A stretch of DNA of 64,000 nt from Micromonospora sp. H61 (GCF_018070325.1 NZ_JAGPXY010000004.1:112009-176008), one strand, 5' to 3'; positions 7,830 to 16,162 are shown, counted from the stretch's first letter. The notes: a model not told the origin generated them from the letters alone. Program-made: numbers and translations.

Positions 7830-9269
7830 TCAGCGGCCGTACGCCTCCAGCAGGCGCAGCCAGACCTCGCTGACGGTCGGGTACGCGGGCACGGCGTGCC
7901 ACAGCCGCTCCAGGGGGACCTCACCGACGATGGCGATCGTCGCGGCGTGGATCAGCTCCGCGACGTCCGGGCCGACGAGGGTGAGGCCGACGATCACCCG
8001 CCGGTCCTCGTCCACGACCATCCGGGCCTGCCCCTGGTAGCCGTCGGCGTGCAGCGCGGCCCCGGCGACGGCGGCCATGTCGTAGTCGACGACCCGGATC
8101 CGCAGCCCGGCGGCCTCGGCGGCGGCTGCCGTCAGCCCCACCGACGCGATCTCCGGGTCGGTGAAGACGACCTGCGGCACGGCGCGCTCGTCGGCGGTGG
8201 CGACGTGCCGACCCCACGGGCGGTCGTCTGCCGCTTCTCCCCTGGCCCGCGCCACGATCACGTCGCCCACCGCGCGAGCCTGGTACTTGCCCTGGTGGGT
8301 CAGGAGCACACGCCGGTTGACGTCCCCGGCCGCGTACAGCCATCCGTTGCCGACCAACGCGCCGGCATCGTCGACCACCCGCAGGGTGTCGTCGACAGTG
8401 AGCCAGGCGCCCGGCTTCAGGCCGATCCGGTCGAGGCCGATGTCGTGCGTGTTCGGTGTGCGGCCGATCGCGACGAGGATTTCGTCGGCCTCGACCTGTG
8501 CGCCGTCGGTGAGCGTGAGGTGCACCGTGCCGTCGCCGTCGCGTTTCACCGACGTGACCTCGGCACCGAGACGCACCGAGACGCCAGCTTCCCGCAGAGA
8601 CTGCGTGACCCGCTCGCCGACGAACGGCTCCGCCAGCGTGAGCACTCCGTCGCGCACCAGCACCGTCACCGCCGATCCGAGGCCGGCGTACGCGGTCGCC
8701 ATCTCCGTGGCCACCACGCCACCACCGATGATGGCGAGCCGGCCGGGAACCGCGCTCGCGGCGGCTGCCTCACGGCTGGTCCACGGTGCCGCCTCGCGCA
8801 GACCGGCGATGTCCGGCACCAGTGCGCCACTTCCGGTCGCGATGACCACCGCGTGTCGGGCGGTGAGCGAGGTGGTGGCGCCGTCCGCGCCGGTCACCTC
8901 GACGATCCGGTCGGCGCCGATCCGCCCCTGACCCCGATACAGGGCGATCCCCGCGGAGTTCAGCCAGGACACCTGCCCGTCGTCCTTCCAGTGCGAGGCG
9001 AAGGCGTCCCGGCGGCGCAGCACGGCCGCCGCGTCCAGCTCGCCGGTCACCGCCTCCCGCGCGCCGGGCAGCTGACGAGCCGCCCGCAGCGCGGTCTGGC
9101 TGCGCAGCAGCGCCTTGGTCGGCATGCAGGCCCAGTACGAGCACTCGCCACCCACCAGTTCCCGCTCGACGATCGCGGCGGTCAGGCCGCCCTGCACGAC
9201 GCGGTCGGCGACGTTCTCCCCCACCGGCCCCGCACCGATGACAACGACGTCGTACGTGGCGTTCTGCAC
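7830..9269 (-). CDS. NAD(P)/FAD-dependent disulfide oxidoreductase (MerA/Lpd-like)
   Basis: A 479-residue flavoprotein of the class I pyridine nucleotide-disulfide oxidoreductases. FAD Rossmann motif YDVVVIGAGPVGE (6-18), redox pair in GGECSYWACMP (Cys43 and Cys48, CX4C spacing), NAD(P) motif LAIIGGGVVATEMA, second FAD motif LYAAGDVN, and a C-terminal dimerisation domain. The active-site His of the usual HPTxSE is replaced: here the segment reads YPTVSE (Tyr about 463). The start is GTG at 9269, one base after the stop of the upstream membrane-protein gene (TGACGTG) with AAGGGA before it, so the two are translationally coupled. It is the last gene of the EthD operon under the putative TetR operators. 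The real disulfide or quinone substrate is unknown. Confidence 0.88.
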   Translation of the reverse strand: MQNATYDVVVIGAGPVGENVADRVVQGGLTAAIVERELVGGECSYWACMPTKALLRSQTALRAARQLPGAREAVTGELDAAAVLRRRDAFASHWKDDGQVSWLNSAGIALYRGQGRIGADRIVEVTGADGATTSLTARHAVVIATGSGALVPDIAGLREAAPWTSREAAAASAVPGRLAIIGGGVVATEMATAYAGLGSAVTVLVRDGVLTLAEPFVGERVTQSLREAGVSVRLGAEVTSVKRDGDGTVHLTLTDGAQVEADEILVAIGRTPNTHDIGLDRIGLKPGAWLTVDDTLRVVDDAGALVGNGWLYAAGDVNRRVLLTHQGKYQARAVGDVIVARARGEAADDRPWGRHVATADERAVPQVVFTDPEIASVGLTAAAAEAAGLRIRVVDYDMAAVAGAALHADGYQGQARMVVDEDRRVIVGLTLVGPDVAELIHAATIAIVGEVPLERLWHAVPAYPTVSEVWLRLLEAYGR

Positions 9270-9270
9270 G

Positions 9271-9828
9271 TCAGTTTCCCTTCGCGGCGCGGCCGAGGCG
9301 GATGGCCGCGATGAGGAAGAAGATCGCGCCGGGGATGGCGTAGCCGATCGCGTTGGTAAGCGCCGGGTTGTCCGCGGAGGCGGCCGCGACGAACGATCCG
9401 CCGGCGATGACGGAGATGCCACCGCTGATGATCATCGGCCATTGGCCACCCATCTTGCGGCGGGTGACGGCCACGATCAGCTGAACCAGTCCGGCCACGA
9501 CCGCCCAGGCGCCCCAGACGCGCAGAACCGCAGGGATGCCGGACGCGCTGGCAACGCCCAGGCCCACCGCGGCGAGCAGGCTGATCGCGACGTTCACGTA
9601 CAGCAGGGTGGGCGATCCGGTGGCCCGCGACGCTCGGACGTCGACGATGGCGGCGGCCACGTCGAACAGCGGGTAGAGCACCAGCAGCGCGGCGGTGAGG
9701 GGGTTGAGGTGCTTGGCGAGTGGGAACGTCACGGCAGCCCAGACGATTGCGAAGGCGAAGCGACCGAAGTACAACCGCCGCAGGGCAGCGGCCGTCGTCG
9801 AGATGCCGGGAACGGCAACGGTGGTCAT
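9271..9828 (-). CDS. Small multi-spanning membrane protein
   Basis: A 185-residue integral membrane protein with about six hydrophobic segments (for example FAFAIVWAAVTFPLA, LTAALLVLYPLF, VAISLLAAVGLGVA, WAVVAGLVQLIVAV, AIFFLIAAI) and short polar loops. It resembles the DUF308/HdeD-like layout but I do not assign a family firmly. The second of two nearby ATGs (9828) is chosen because GAGAGG would directly abut the first. It lies between the EthD-like gene and the flavoprotein, whose GTG follows its stop by one base; a hairpin (CCAGCGG/CCGCTGG, 9865-9889) separates it from the EthD gene. It may supply a membrane partner for the redox enzyme. Confidence 0.75.
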   Translation of the reverse strand: MTTVAVPGISTTAAALRRLYFGRFAFAIVWAAVTFPLAKHLNPLTAALLVLYPLFDVAAAIVDVRASRATGSPTLLYVNVAISLLAAVGLGVASASGIPAVLRVWGAWAVVAGLVQLIVAVTRRKMGGQWPMIISGGISVIAGGSFVAAASADNPALTNAIGYAIPGAIFFLIAAIRLGRAAKGN

Positions 9829-9905
9829 GGTCATCCTCTCGGTGATTCCGGAGCGAAGGGACTCCCAGCGGGGGGCGAGCCACCGCTGGAAGGGGAAGGG
9901 CGGTG

Positions 9906-10205
9906 CTACTCGATGTTCGAGAACAGCCCCGTGATCTCGACCTGGGCGCCCTGGAGCCCACCGAAGACGGCACCGGCGGCGGGCGTCGCTACTGCGGCAG
10001 CGGCGTCCTCGTAGCTGGCGAAGTACAGGTCGAGCGTCCGGTACGCGGGAGTGGGCGTGCCGTCCTCCTTCGGCCACACCTTGGCCGACTCGACCCGCTG
10101 AAGCTTCGGGAACGTCTCCGCGGCCCGGCGTACGTCGGCGTAGACCTTCTCGAACTCGTCCGGGTCGGCGGGGTTACCGATGACAATGGTGATCTTGGTG
10201 GGCAC
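9906..10205 (-). CDS. EthD-family protein
   Basis: A 99-residue dimeric alpha/beta-barrel protein of the EthD family: N-terminal strand KITIVIGNPADPDEFEKVY, a central AYRTLDLYFASYEDAAAAV, and the ending FGGLQGAQVEITGLFSN. EthD proteins accompany oxidative degradation operons but their chemistry is poorly known. The start is GTG, set by AAGGAG six to eleven bases upstream, rather than longer in-frame starts. First gene of a three-gene operon; two copies of the TetR-type palindrome lie 48 to 115 bp upstream of the start. Confidence 0.85.
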   Translation of the reverse strand: MPTKITIVIGNPADPDEFEKVYADVRRAAETFPKLQRVESAKVWPKEDGTPTPAYRTLDLYFASYEDAAAAVATPAAGAVFGGLQGAQVEITGLFSNIE

Positions 10206-10252
10206 GGTGCTCTCCTTCAGGCACAGTCGTCCACCCCGAATAGCAGCAGGTG

Positions 10253-10268
10253 GAACGAACGTTCTGTC
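10253..10268. promoter_or_regulatory. TetR-type operator, copy 2
   Basis: GAACGAACGTTCTGTC differs from the tetR-promoter copy at one base. It lies 48 bp upstream of the EthD-family start on the minus strand. Confidence 0.7.
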
Positions 10269-10304
10269 TGCAAGAACCGTACCTGCACAGCTTTCCGCCG
10301 TCAA

Positions 10305-10320
10305 GACCGACCGTTCTATC
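10305..10320. promoter_or_regulatory. TetR-type operator, copy 3
   Basis: GACCGACCGTTCTATC differs from the tetR-promoter copy at two bases. Its start is 52 bp (about five helical turns) from copy 2, so both could be bound on the same DNA face. Confidence 0.6.
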
Positions 10321-10452
10321 TAGTCGGCGCGATGGCGATTGAACTCGCCGCCAGCCCGCGCAAAGAGGCACCCTTTCGACGCGAACGCGCAGTTCGTGCC
10401 TGGTCGGGCGGTTACGCGACGAAACGGGTTAGCGCGGAGACCGACCTCCGCG

Positions 10453-11688
10453 TCACGCCTCGGAGTCGCGATCTCCGGACGTCTCCCGTCCGATCGGCGA
10501 GGCGGAAACCTCCAGCGGCTGGCCCCGCCTTCGCAGCGCGTCCAGGAGCGCGACCAGGGCCAGCACTCCGGCCACCACGCTCAGCCCGGCCATCGGCGTC
10601 CAATGAGCCAACGCTGGCGTGAACAGCAACAGGGCTACCAAGCCGATGATCTGGGTTCGGGAGGCCTGGCCGAAGATCTCGTACTCCAGCCGCATCCGGG
10701 CGACGAGGAAGAGCATCGGACCGCCCACCACGAACAGCAGCCAACTGGGTCGAGGCTGCCCGAACGGATGATCGATCACCAGCTCGTATCCGACCGCCGT
10801 GACAAGCACGCTCAGCACAATCAACAGATGCGTCCGTTCCGACACCGCGCCCAGCCGGCCGGGCATACCCGCCCGATCGAACGCCTCGGTCAGCAGCAGA
10901 CCGGCGCGGTGGAAGTAGATCCGCCAGAGCAGCGCGCTGGTGGCGAACGCGACCGCGAAGGCGGCTGCGCGCTCCGCCGAGTAATCCGCGCCGCTGAAGA
11001 CCACGCCGATAACCAGAATCGACTCACCGAGCGCGATGAGGACCATCTGCTGATAACGGTCCGCGAGATGGGTCCCCGCGATCCGCCACCGACCCACCTT
11101 CGAGACCCCGAGCCACGGCAGCGGCCAGCCCAATATCCAGGCGAGGTAGTCGACAGCGAGGGCGACAACCCACAGCGGCAGGCGGAGATGATCCGGGCCC
11201 AACGCGCCGGCCAGCCACAGCGGGGCGCTCGCCAGAGCCCACACGACAAGCCGGAAGGGCACCAGCCGTCGCGGATGGCCACGCAGCGCGACGGCGACCA
11301 CGAGCGGCCGCACCACCATCACCAAGAGGTACGCGACCGCGAACGGCAGTGCTCGCTCCTCCATGGCGCGGGGCAGCGTCACCGCCATGACCAGGCCGGC
11401 GAACATGGTGCCGACCACGACGGCCTGAATGATCGGCCGCTCCGGTTCGTACCGGCTGGTGATCCAGGCGGTGTGCGACCAGATCAACCAGAGCGCCAGA
11501 AAGAGCAGCAGGGTACGCCCGAACCCCGTGACGAGCGTCAAACCGGTGTCATCGCTCAAGCCGGCGAATCGTTGCGAGACCCGGGTGAGGGCCACAACGA
11601 AGGCCAGATCGAAGAACAGCTCCAGGAACGTCGCCCGACCCGAACTCCTTGGAGGGCGCAGCAGCTCGGCACCCCGCCCCGCCGCCAT
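10453..11688 (-). CDS. LtrA-family membrane protein
   Basis: A 411-residue membrane protein of the low-temperature-requirement A family, with about ten to twelve transmembrane helices. The diagnostic N-terminal motif RATFLELFFDLAFVVALTR is present near residues 19-37, and RYQQMVLIALGESILV in the middle is also typical. The family role is not established. The ATG at 11688 is chosen because GGAGG lies 6 bp upstream and the protein then begins shortly before the conserved motif; GTG starts further upstream would add a low-complexity leader. The C-terminal tail is charged (SGDRDSEA). It does not appear to share an operon with the EthD genes, being separated by 247 bp containing the operators. Confidence 0.88.
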   Translation of the reverse strand: MAAGRGAELLRPPRSSGRATFLELFFDLAFVVALTRVSQRFAGLSDDTGLTLVTGFGRTLLLFLALWLIWSHTAWITSRYEPERPIIQAVVVGTMFAGLVMAVTLPRAMEERALPFAVAYLLVMVVRPLVVAVALRGHPRRLVPFRLVVWALASAPLWLAGALGPDHLRLPLWVVALAVDYLAWILGWPLPWLGVSKVGRWRIAGTHLADRYQQMVLIALGESILVIGVVFSGADYSAERAAAFAVAFATSALLWRIYFHRAGLLLTEAFDRAGMPGRLGAVSERTHLLIVLSVLVTAVGYELVIDHPFGQPRPSWLLFVVGGPMLFLVARMRLEYEIFGQASRTQIIGLVALLLFTPALAHWTPMAGLSVVAGVLALVALLDALRRRGQPLEVSASPIGRETSGDRDSEA

Positions 11689-11874
11689 CGTCCGCCTCCG
11701 TCCGCCCCTCGCTACCAACGAGCCGGCCACCAGCGGAGTTGCGTCAACGCTCACGTGGTGTCTGGCGTGGCGCCCCACACGCTGCTGTCCCTGAGGCGCA
11801 GGTCGTGCGGCTGAGCGCGGATGACGAGCGCCGCCGGGAGGTTGCCTGCTCGATACCCTGCGTCTGTGCGCCGA

Positions 11875-11936
11875 CCTCCACCTCATGACACAAACCGCTC
11901 GCATGGGACCCAGGTGCGCGGTGGATGAGGTGGAGG
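11875..11936. repeat. Inverted repeat overlapping a start codon
   Basis: CCTCCACCTCAT (11875-11886) and its exact complement ATGAGGTGGAGG (11925-11936) are separated by 38 bp. The right arm includes the putative ATG of the next gene, so a transcript starting upstream could sequester that start. Chance cannot be excluded. Confidence 0.4.
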
Positions 11937-12338
11937 AGGTGTGGACGCACGCCGAGCTGGGATGACCTGAACATCATCTGGAACCACGCCGCTGACTACG
12001 GCGCTGACGGAGAGGCTCCCGACGGCACTCCACCCGGGATCGTGCAGCTGTCGTATCTGCTACGTGTCTACAACTCAGTGATGGGTGGTGGCCTGGGCTT
12101 CGCTCTTGAGGTGAACGAGCCCTTCCGGCTGAGACGGGCCATGGACGCGATGCGGTACTTCGGTTTGGCGGAACTCGCCGAGCTGCTAACAGACGTCATC
12201 GAGCACGACCTGGACGGTGACCGCGCCGATTCCCCGGACGACGACCTGGAGACCCTCCTCGGCCCTCGAGGCGAGCCCCTAGCGACTGCGTTCAGAGCCA
12301 GAGCTGCTGACAGCCCCGCCGACTTCGGCCTGGAATGA
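11925..12338 (+). CDS. DMP19/DUF4375-like small protein
   Basis: A 137-residue soluble protein. The central stretch LLRVYNSVMGGGLGFALEVNEPFRLRRAMDAMRYFGLAELAELL resembles the GGF core of DMP19/DUF4375 domains, which lack a well-defined role. The C-terminus is acidic (DGDRADSPDDDLETLLGPRGEP). The exact start is unclear: the ATG at 11925 gives an Arg/Trp-rich leader, while the overlapping GTG frame (VDEVEEVW...) stops after 14 codons, so an N-terminal frameshift is conceivable. Stand-alone gene, convergent with the next one. Confidence 0.5.
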   Translation: MRWRRCGRTPSWDDLNIIWNHAADYGADGEAPDGTPPGIVQLSYLLRVYNSVMGGGLGFALEVNEPFRLRRAMDAMRYFGLAELAELLTDVIEHDLDGDRADSPDDDLETLLGPRGEPLATAFRARAADSPADFGLE

Positions 12339-12382
12339 CGGCGGCGCGTCTGGCGTGACCGTGACGGGCGGGCGTTGACCGG

Positions 12383-12943
12383 TCATGGCACGAACGCGGA
12401 GGGCAGCCCGAGTTCGGCCCGGGCCACCTCGATGAAGCGGCGCTCCGTCTCCCACAGGGCGTCGAACCGATCCGCGGGCAACGCCTGGGCCTCGCTACCC
12501 GCTCGTGTGGCCGCCAGGAGCCGGGCCTGGCGCACCAGCTCCGACGAGCCGCTCACCACCTCGACATTGCCGGCCACCAGCCGAAGCGCGGTCTTGGTGC
12601 TCTCCAGCCGCTCCCGGTAGCGGCTTCCCTCGTCGTCGAAGAACGGCATGAGATCACCCGGATCACGCGGGCGCGGTACCGCTGTGATGCGCGCCGCCGG
12701 GTTGAGGACGTGGGCCACGTACTCCCGGACGGCGCTGATGAAGTCGGTGTACGCGTTCAGCCGGATGTCTCGCCACTGTCGATCCTGGTCGCGCCGCCAC
12801 AGCCGATCCTGGGCCCGGACGGTGAGCCACCCACCGATCAGGACGGCCAGCATTGTCGTCGTCGCGGTGACACCCGCCTGGATCAGACTCACCGGCACCA
12901 CCGTTCGCATCGGTCGGTGACTCACCCTACCGCCCGTTGTCAC
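12383..12943 (-). CDS. Membrane-anchored protein, unknown function
   Basis: A 186-residue protein with one N-terminal transmembrane helix (VSLIQAGVTATTTMLAVLIGGWLTV) followed by a mostly helical, charged cytoplasmic region (RAQDRLWRRDQDRQWRDIRLNAYTDFISAVREYV). Its shape matches the common actinobacterial pattern of a single anchor plus helical domain, with no family assigned. Start choice is weak: GTG 12943, GTG 12925 or ATG 12910 are all possible and none has a strong ribosome site. Convergent with the DUF4375-like gene. Confidence 0.6.
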   Translation of the reverse strand: MTTGGRVSHRPMRTVVPVSLIQAGVTATTTMLAVLIGGWLTVRAQDRLWRRDQDRQWRDIRLNAYTDFISAVREYVAHVLNPAARITAVPRPRDPGDLMPFFDDEGSRYRERLESTKTALRLVAGNVEVVSGSSELVRQARLLAATRAGSEAQALPADRFDALWETERRFIEVARAELGLPSAFVP

Positions 12944-13070
12944 CCGTCCCGCCGAAGGAATCCGTGCCGTCCTCCGCTCGCCGATTCCCAGGCCGTGGTG
13001 CAGGAATCAGTCACAAGATCGAACGGAACACGCAGACGTCGGTTTGATATAGATCTCAACCAATGTATTG

Positions 13071-13084
13071 TGGGAACGCTCCCA
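13071..13084. promoter_or_regulatory. CebR/LacI-type operator
   Basis: TGGGAACGCTCCCA matches the actinobacterial CebR box TGGGAGCGCTCCCA at 13 of 14 positions. It lies 37 bp before the start of the secreted sugar dehydrogenase, consistent with repression released by an oligosaccharide. Confidence 0.6.
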
Positions 13085-13121
13085 GACCGTGTCCACCACC
13101 CACCTGCTCGAGGAGCTGAAC

Positions 13122-14366
13122 ATGTCACGACGACGTCGTCGCCCGGCCGCCATGCTGGCCGGGTTGCTCGTTCTGGCCCTGGCTGCGTCTCTGTCGCCAC
13201 CATCGCCGGTGGCCGGCACCGCCGCGGCCGGCCCATCCAAACCCCGTGCTGTGGCACTCGCTGAGCTGACCGTGGTCTCCGAACGGGTGGCTTTCGGTCT
13301 GCAGCGTCCGATCGCGATCACTGGCCTGCCGGACGGCCGGATGCTGATCGCGGAGAAGAACGGCACTGTCCGCGCCTACCACCCCGACACCGGCCTGGCC
13401 CCCGACCCGGTGATCGACCTGACCGCCCGGATCGACGCGTCGGACAACGAGCGCGGCCTTCTCGGCATCACTCCGGCGCCGAACTTCGCGCGGACCGGGA
13501 TGCTCTACGTGGCCTACACGAGCCTGCCGGCCGGCGCGCTGACCCTGGCGCGAGTGCCCATCAACGCTCCTGATCGGGTGCAGGTGCTGCTCACCCAGGA
13601 GCACGCCGAGTACGGCAACCACAACGGCGGACAGGTGGCCTTCGGCCGCGACGGCTACCTCTACTGGTCCCTCGGCGACGGTGGCTTCGCGAACGACCCG
13701 TTCAAGAGCGGCCAGAACCTCGGCACCCTGCTCGGCAAGATTCTGCGAATCGACGTCAACCGCAGCTGCGGGGGAAAGCCCTACTGCGTGCCCTACGACA
13801 ACCCGTTCGTCCGCACGGCGGGCGCGCGGCCGGAAATCTGGGTCTACGGGCTGCGCAACCCGTGGAAGTTCTCCATCGACCCGGCCGACAACTCGCTGTG
13901 GATCGGTGACGTCGGCCAGGGTCTGATCGAGGAGATCAACCACGTCCGCCCGTCGCAGCGTGGCGCGAACCTCGGCTGGTCCTGTCGAGAGGGCACGCCG
14001 GTCTTCGACGAGACGCAGTGCCGGCCGGGCGTGCGGCTCACCGACCCGGTCGTCGAGTACGACCACTACATGACGGAGAACTGCTCCATCATCGGCGGCC
14101 TGGTGTACCGGGGGTCCGTCACCCCGGAGGCGCGGGGTACCTACATCGCTAGCGACTACTGCTCGACCCGCGCTTTCGCCGTGCGTCCCAAGTCCACGGG
14201 TGGCTACGAGTCCGCTGAGATCGGCACCTTCCCCACTCAGCCGACGGCGTTCGGCGCCGACGTGAACGGCGAGCTGTACGTGCTCAGTGACCTCCCGGGG
14301 TGGCTGAGCAAGGTGCGGTTCGAGCGGGTCCAGCCGACCCCCACCGGCGGGGCGACGATCCGCTGA
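13122..14366 (+). CDS. Secreted PQQ-dependent sugar dehydrogenase (GSDH family)
   Basis: A 414-residue exported beta-propeller of the soluble glucose/sorbosone dehydrogenase family, which oxidises sugars with PQQ as cofactor. A signal peptide (MSRRRRRP then AAMLAGLLVLALAASL) is followed by family motifs: LQRPIAITGLPDGRMLIAEKNGTV, the ERGLLGITPAPNF strand, catalytic NHNGGQ (His167), WSLGDGG, GKILRIDVN, and the Trp/Gly-rich PEIWVYGLRNPWKF. Four cysteines could form disulfides. GAGGAG upstream fixes the ATG; a longer in-frame start at 13068 would overlap the operator region. The CebR-like box in front suggests induction by plant-derived sugar. Actual sugar and PQQ dependence are inferred from the family. 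A strong hairpin terminator follows. Confidence 0.9.
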   Translation: MSRRRRRPAAMLAGLLVLALAASLSPPSPVAGTAAAGPSKPRAVALAELTVVSERVAFGLQRPIAITGLPDGRMLIAEKNGTVRAYHPDTGLAPDPVIDLTARIDASDNERGLLGITPAPNFARTGMLYVAYTSLPAGALTLARVPINAPDRVQVLLTQEHAEYGNHNGGQVAFGRDGYLYWSLGDGGFANDPFKSGQNLGTLLGKILRIDVNRSCGGKPYCVPYDNPFVRTAGARPEIWVYGLRNPWKFSIDPADNSLWIGDVGQGLIEEINHVRPSQRGANLGWSCREGTPVFDETQCRPGVRLTDPVVEYDHYMTENCSIIGGLVYRGSVTPEARGTYIASDYCSTRAFAVRPKSTGGYESAEIGTFPTQPTAFGADVNGELYVLSDLPGWLSKVRFERVQPTPTGGATIR

Positions 14367-14391
14367 ACCTCGGGTGACACCCGCGCTACCT

Positions 14392-14424
14392 CTGGGGACG
14401 GCCGCGTTCGGCGGCCGTCCCCAG
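14392..14424 (+). terminator. Hairpin terminator after GSDH gene
   Basis: Perfect 14-bp arms (CTGGGGACGGCCGC and complement) with a 5-nt loop GTTCG, 26 bp after the stop. No T-tract. Confidence 0.75.
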
Positions 14425-14559
14425 GCTCACTCCGATGCAGGCTCGGGCGCCTCTGTTGCGGGATCCACATCCCGGCTTTAGCCACCCGTCGAGGCAATCC
14501 ACGATGAGCCTGATGGAACATCACTGGGCTCCGCCCCAGCAGTACTGTCCGGCACCAGC

Positions 14560-14930
14560 TCAAGCAGACGGCGCGACCGGGGACCGCAGGCCGAGCCACT
14601 GCTCGGCGTCCCAGGCGTGGAACCGCTCCACCTCCACATGGCAGCCGGGCGATGGTGGCCCGTTGCTCTCCTGAGCAGGATCTGGCCGATCATCGCCCCG
14701 TCGAGATCAACGACGAAGCTCCCGGGCCACCGCTCGGGCACTCCGGGCATCTCGCGCTCAAGCTCTCCAGGCAGGCGCGGACCACCGAGGTAGGTGTTCA
14801 CCTTTGGCGACGCCAGCAGCTCGATGAACGCAGCACGGTCCCGGGCCTCGGGCGCACGGAGCACGAGCCTCTCGGTCCTGATCGGAGCAGGCGGCCAATC
14901 GACCGCTCCCAGGTCTGCCATGCGCGTCAT
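14560..14930 (-). pseudogene. GNAT acetyltransferase remnant with internal deletion
   Basis: The N-terminal half of a RimJ/RimL-like GNAT enzyme is intact (PIRTERLVLRAPEARDRAAF ... GSFVVDLDGAMIGQILLRRATGHHRPA). The acetyl-CoA-binding middle is missing. After a frame change the typical family C-terminus resumes as HVEVERFHAWDAEQW and LRSPVAPSA, ending in TGA at 14562-14560. The reading frame open past the junction instead runs into unrelated residues. The missing part would be about 70 residues by family length. The gene cannot make an active acetyltransferase. Confidence 0.7.
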
Positions 14931-15133
14931 CGGTCGAGACTGGCACACCTGGGTCATGGAAACCCGACCCAGCCAGCCGGGTTGTCAATGTCAACAGTCA
15001 CTCACGCGGCGCGGCCCGAAGGGCACAGCAGCCCCAGCGTCATCCCCTGGTGCGGTATGCGCTCGAGGCCCATGGCCGGCGACGGCGTCCGCGAGGGACG
15101 CAGTCAGGCTTCTGCTCCCGGTAACGTGCGGAA

Positions 15134-15697
15134 ATGACAAGAAGCGAGCGAATCGCGGACCAGCTGGACCGGCACTGGCACAAGAACCTGCGGCCGCGGC
15201 TGCACGGTCTCGCCGATGAGGAGTACTTCTGGGAGCCGGTGCGTGGCTGCTGGAGCATCCGCCCACGTGGCACGTCGGCCGCACCGATGGCGGCGGGTTC
15301 GGGGGAATGGACGATGGACTTCGCGTCCCCAGATCCGGTGCCGTCGCCGGTGACCACGATTGCCTGGCGGCTGGCGCACATCATCGTCTCCTGCCTGGGC
15401 TACCGGGTCGGATGGCACTTCGGCGGCCAGGACGTCAACTCCCAGACGTTCGCCTACGCGGGGACCGCCGACGAGGCGCTGAAACAGCTCGACGAGATGT
15501 ATGGGAGATGGAACGCGGGGGTCCGCGAACTCTCGGACGCCGACCTGGAGAATCCGCCCGCTGTGGGTCCCGAGCGGTTTCCCATGGAGGGCATCGTCCT
15601 GCACGTCAACAGGGAGCTGATCCATCACGGCGCCGAGGTCTCCCTGCTGCGCGACCTCTACCGCTGGCAGGACGGAGCCGCGCCGCGCCGTGTATGA
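15134..15697 (+). CDS. DinB-family protein
   Basis: A 187-residue four-helix-bundle protein of the DinB/DUF664 superfamily, members of which are metal-binding and include thiol-dependent (mycothiol, bacillithiol) S-transferases. Motifs include LRPRLHGLADEEYFWEPVRGCWSIRP, the first-ligand helix TTIAWRLAHIIVSCLGYR (His), and the paired ligand helix VNRELIHHGAEVSLLRDLYRW (HH near 165). Ribosome site is weak (CGGAA before ATG). Convergent with the VOC gene. A mycothiol-dependent role is a family-level guess. Confidence 0.85.
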   Translation: MTRSERIADQLDRHWHKNLRPRLHGLADEEYFWEPVRGCWSIRPRGTSAAPMAAGSGEWTMDFASPDPVPSPVTTIAWRLAHIIVSCLGYRVGWHFGGQDVNSQTFAYAGTADEALKQLDEMYGRWNAGVRELSDADLENPPAVGPERFPMEGIVLHVNRELIHHGAEVSLLRDLYRWQDGAAPRRV

Positions 15698-15793
15698 CTC
15701 TCGGTATCCGGCGACCACTTCGGAACCTGAGGGTGGTCCGCTGGTGGTCCGCCGGCACGGCCTGGTCGTGGTGGTGAACCACACGGGCCTCCG

Positions 15794-16126
15794 TCAGGCC
15801 GGCTCGCCGCCGATGCCGATCTCGTTGCCGTCCGGGTCGCGGAAGGTGGCCTTGCGGACGCCGTTGTCGTAGGTCTCGCGCCCGGCCGGCTCCAGGCCGC
15901 GCTCGGCGATCTGCGCGATGCGGGCGTCGAAGTCGCTGACAAAGACGGTGTGCATGGCGTGCCCGGCATGGTCGGGCCGCACCTCGATGAACACATACCG
16001 GTGCTCGGCGAGTTCCCACAGGTGCGGCACCCGACCTTCCGGCGATGCCGGCCCTCCGTTCGGCCCGTATCCGCCGCTGGCGCCCGAGCGGGGCGGCACC
16101 AGCCCTAACGGCCTCATAAGCTCCAC
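15794..16126 (-). CDS. VOC/glyoxalase-fold protein, N-terminally shortened
   Basis: The 110 residues contain the second half of a vicinal-oxygen-chelate module: RYVFIEVRPDHAGHAMHTVFVSDFDARIAQIAERGLEP and RKATFRDPDGNEIGI, the usual C-terminal metal-site strand. The expected first strand and helix (about 30 residues) are absent; the start at GTG 16126 gives a Gly/Pro-rich leader and an in-frame stop lies just upstream. It may be a decayed gene or a short single-module protein that dimerises. It is divergent from the surface-protein gene with only 36 bp between starts. Confidence 0.55.
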   Translation of the reverse strand: MELMRPLGLVPPRSGASGGYGPNGGPASPEGRVPHLWELAEHRYVFIEVRPDHAGHAMHTVFVSDFDARIAQIAERGLEPAGRETYDNGVRKATFRDPDGNEIGIGGEPA

Positions 16127-16162
16127 GGGCTTGACTGATCAATCCCACGGAGGAACCCGGTA

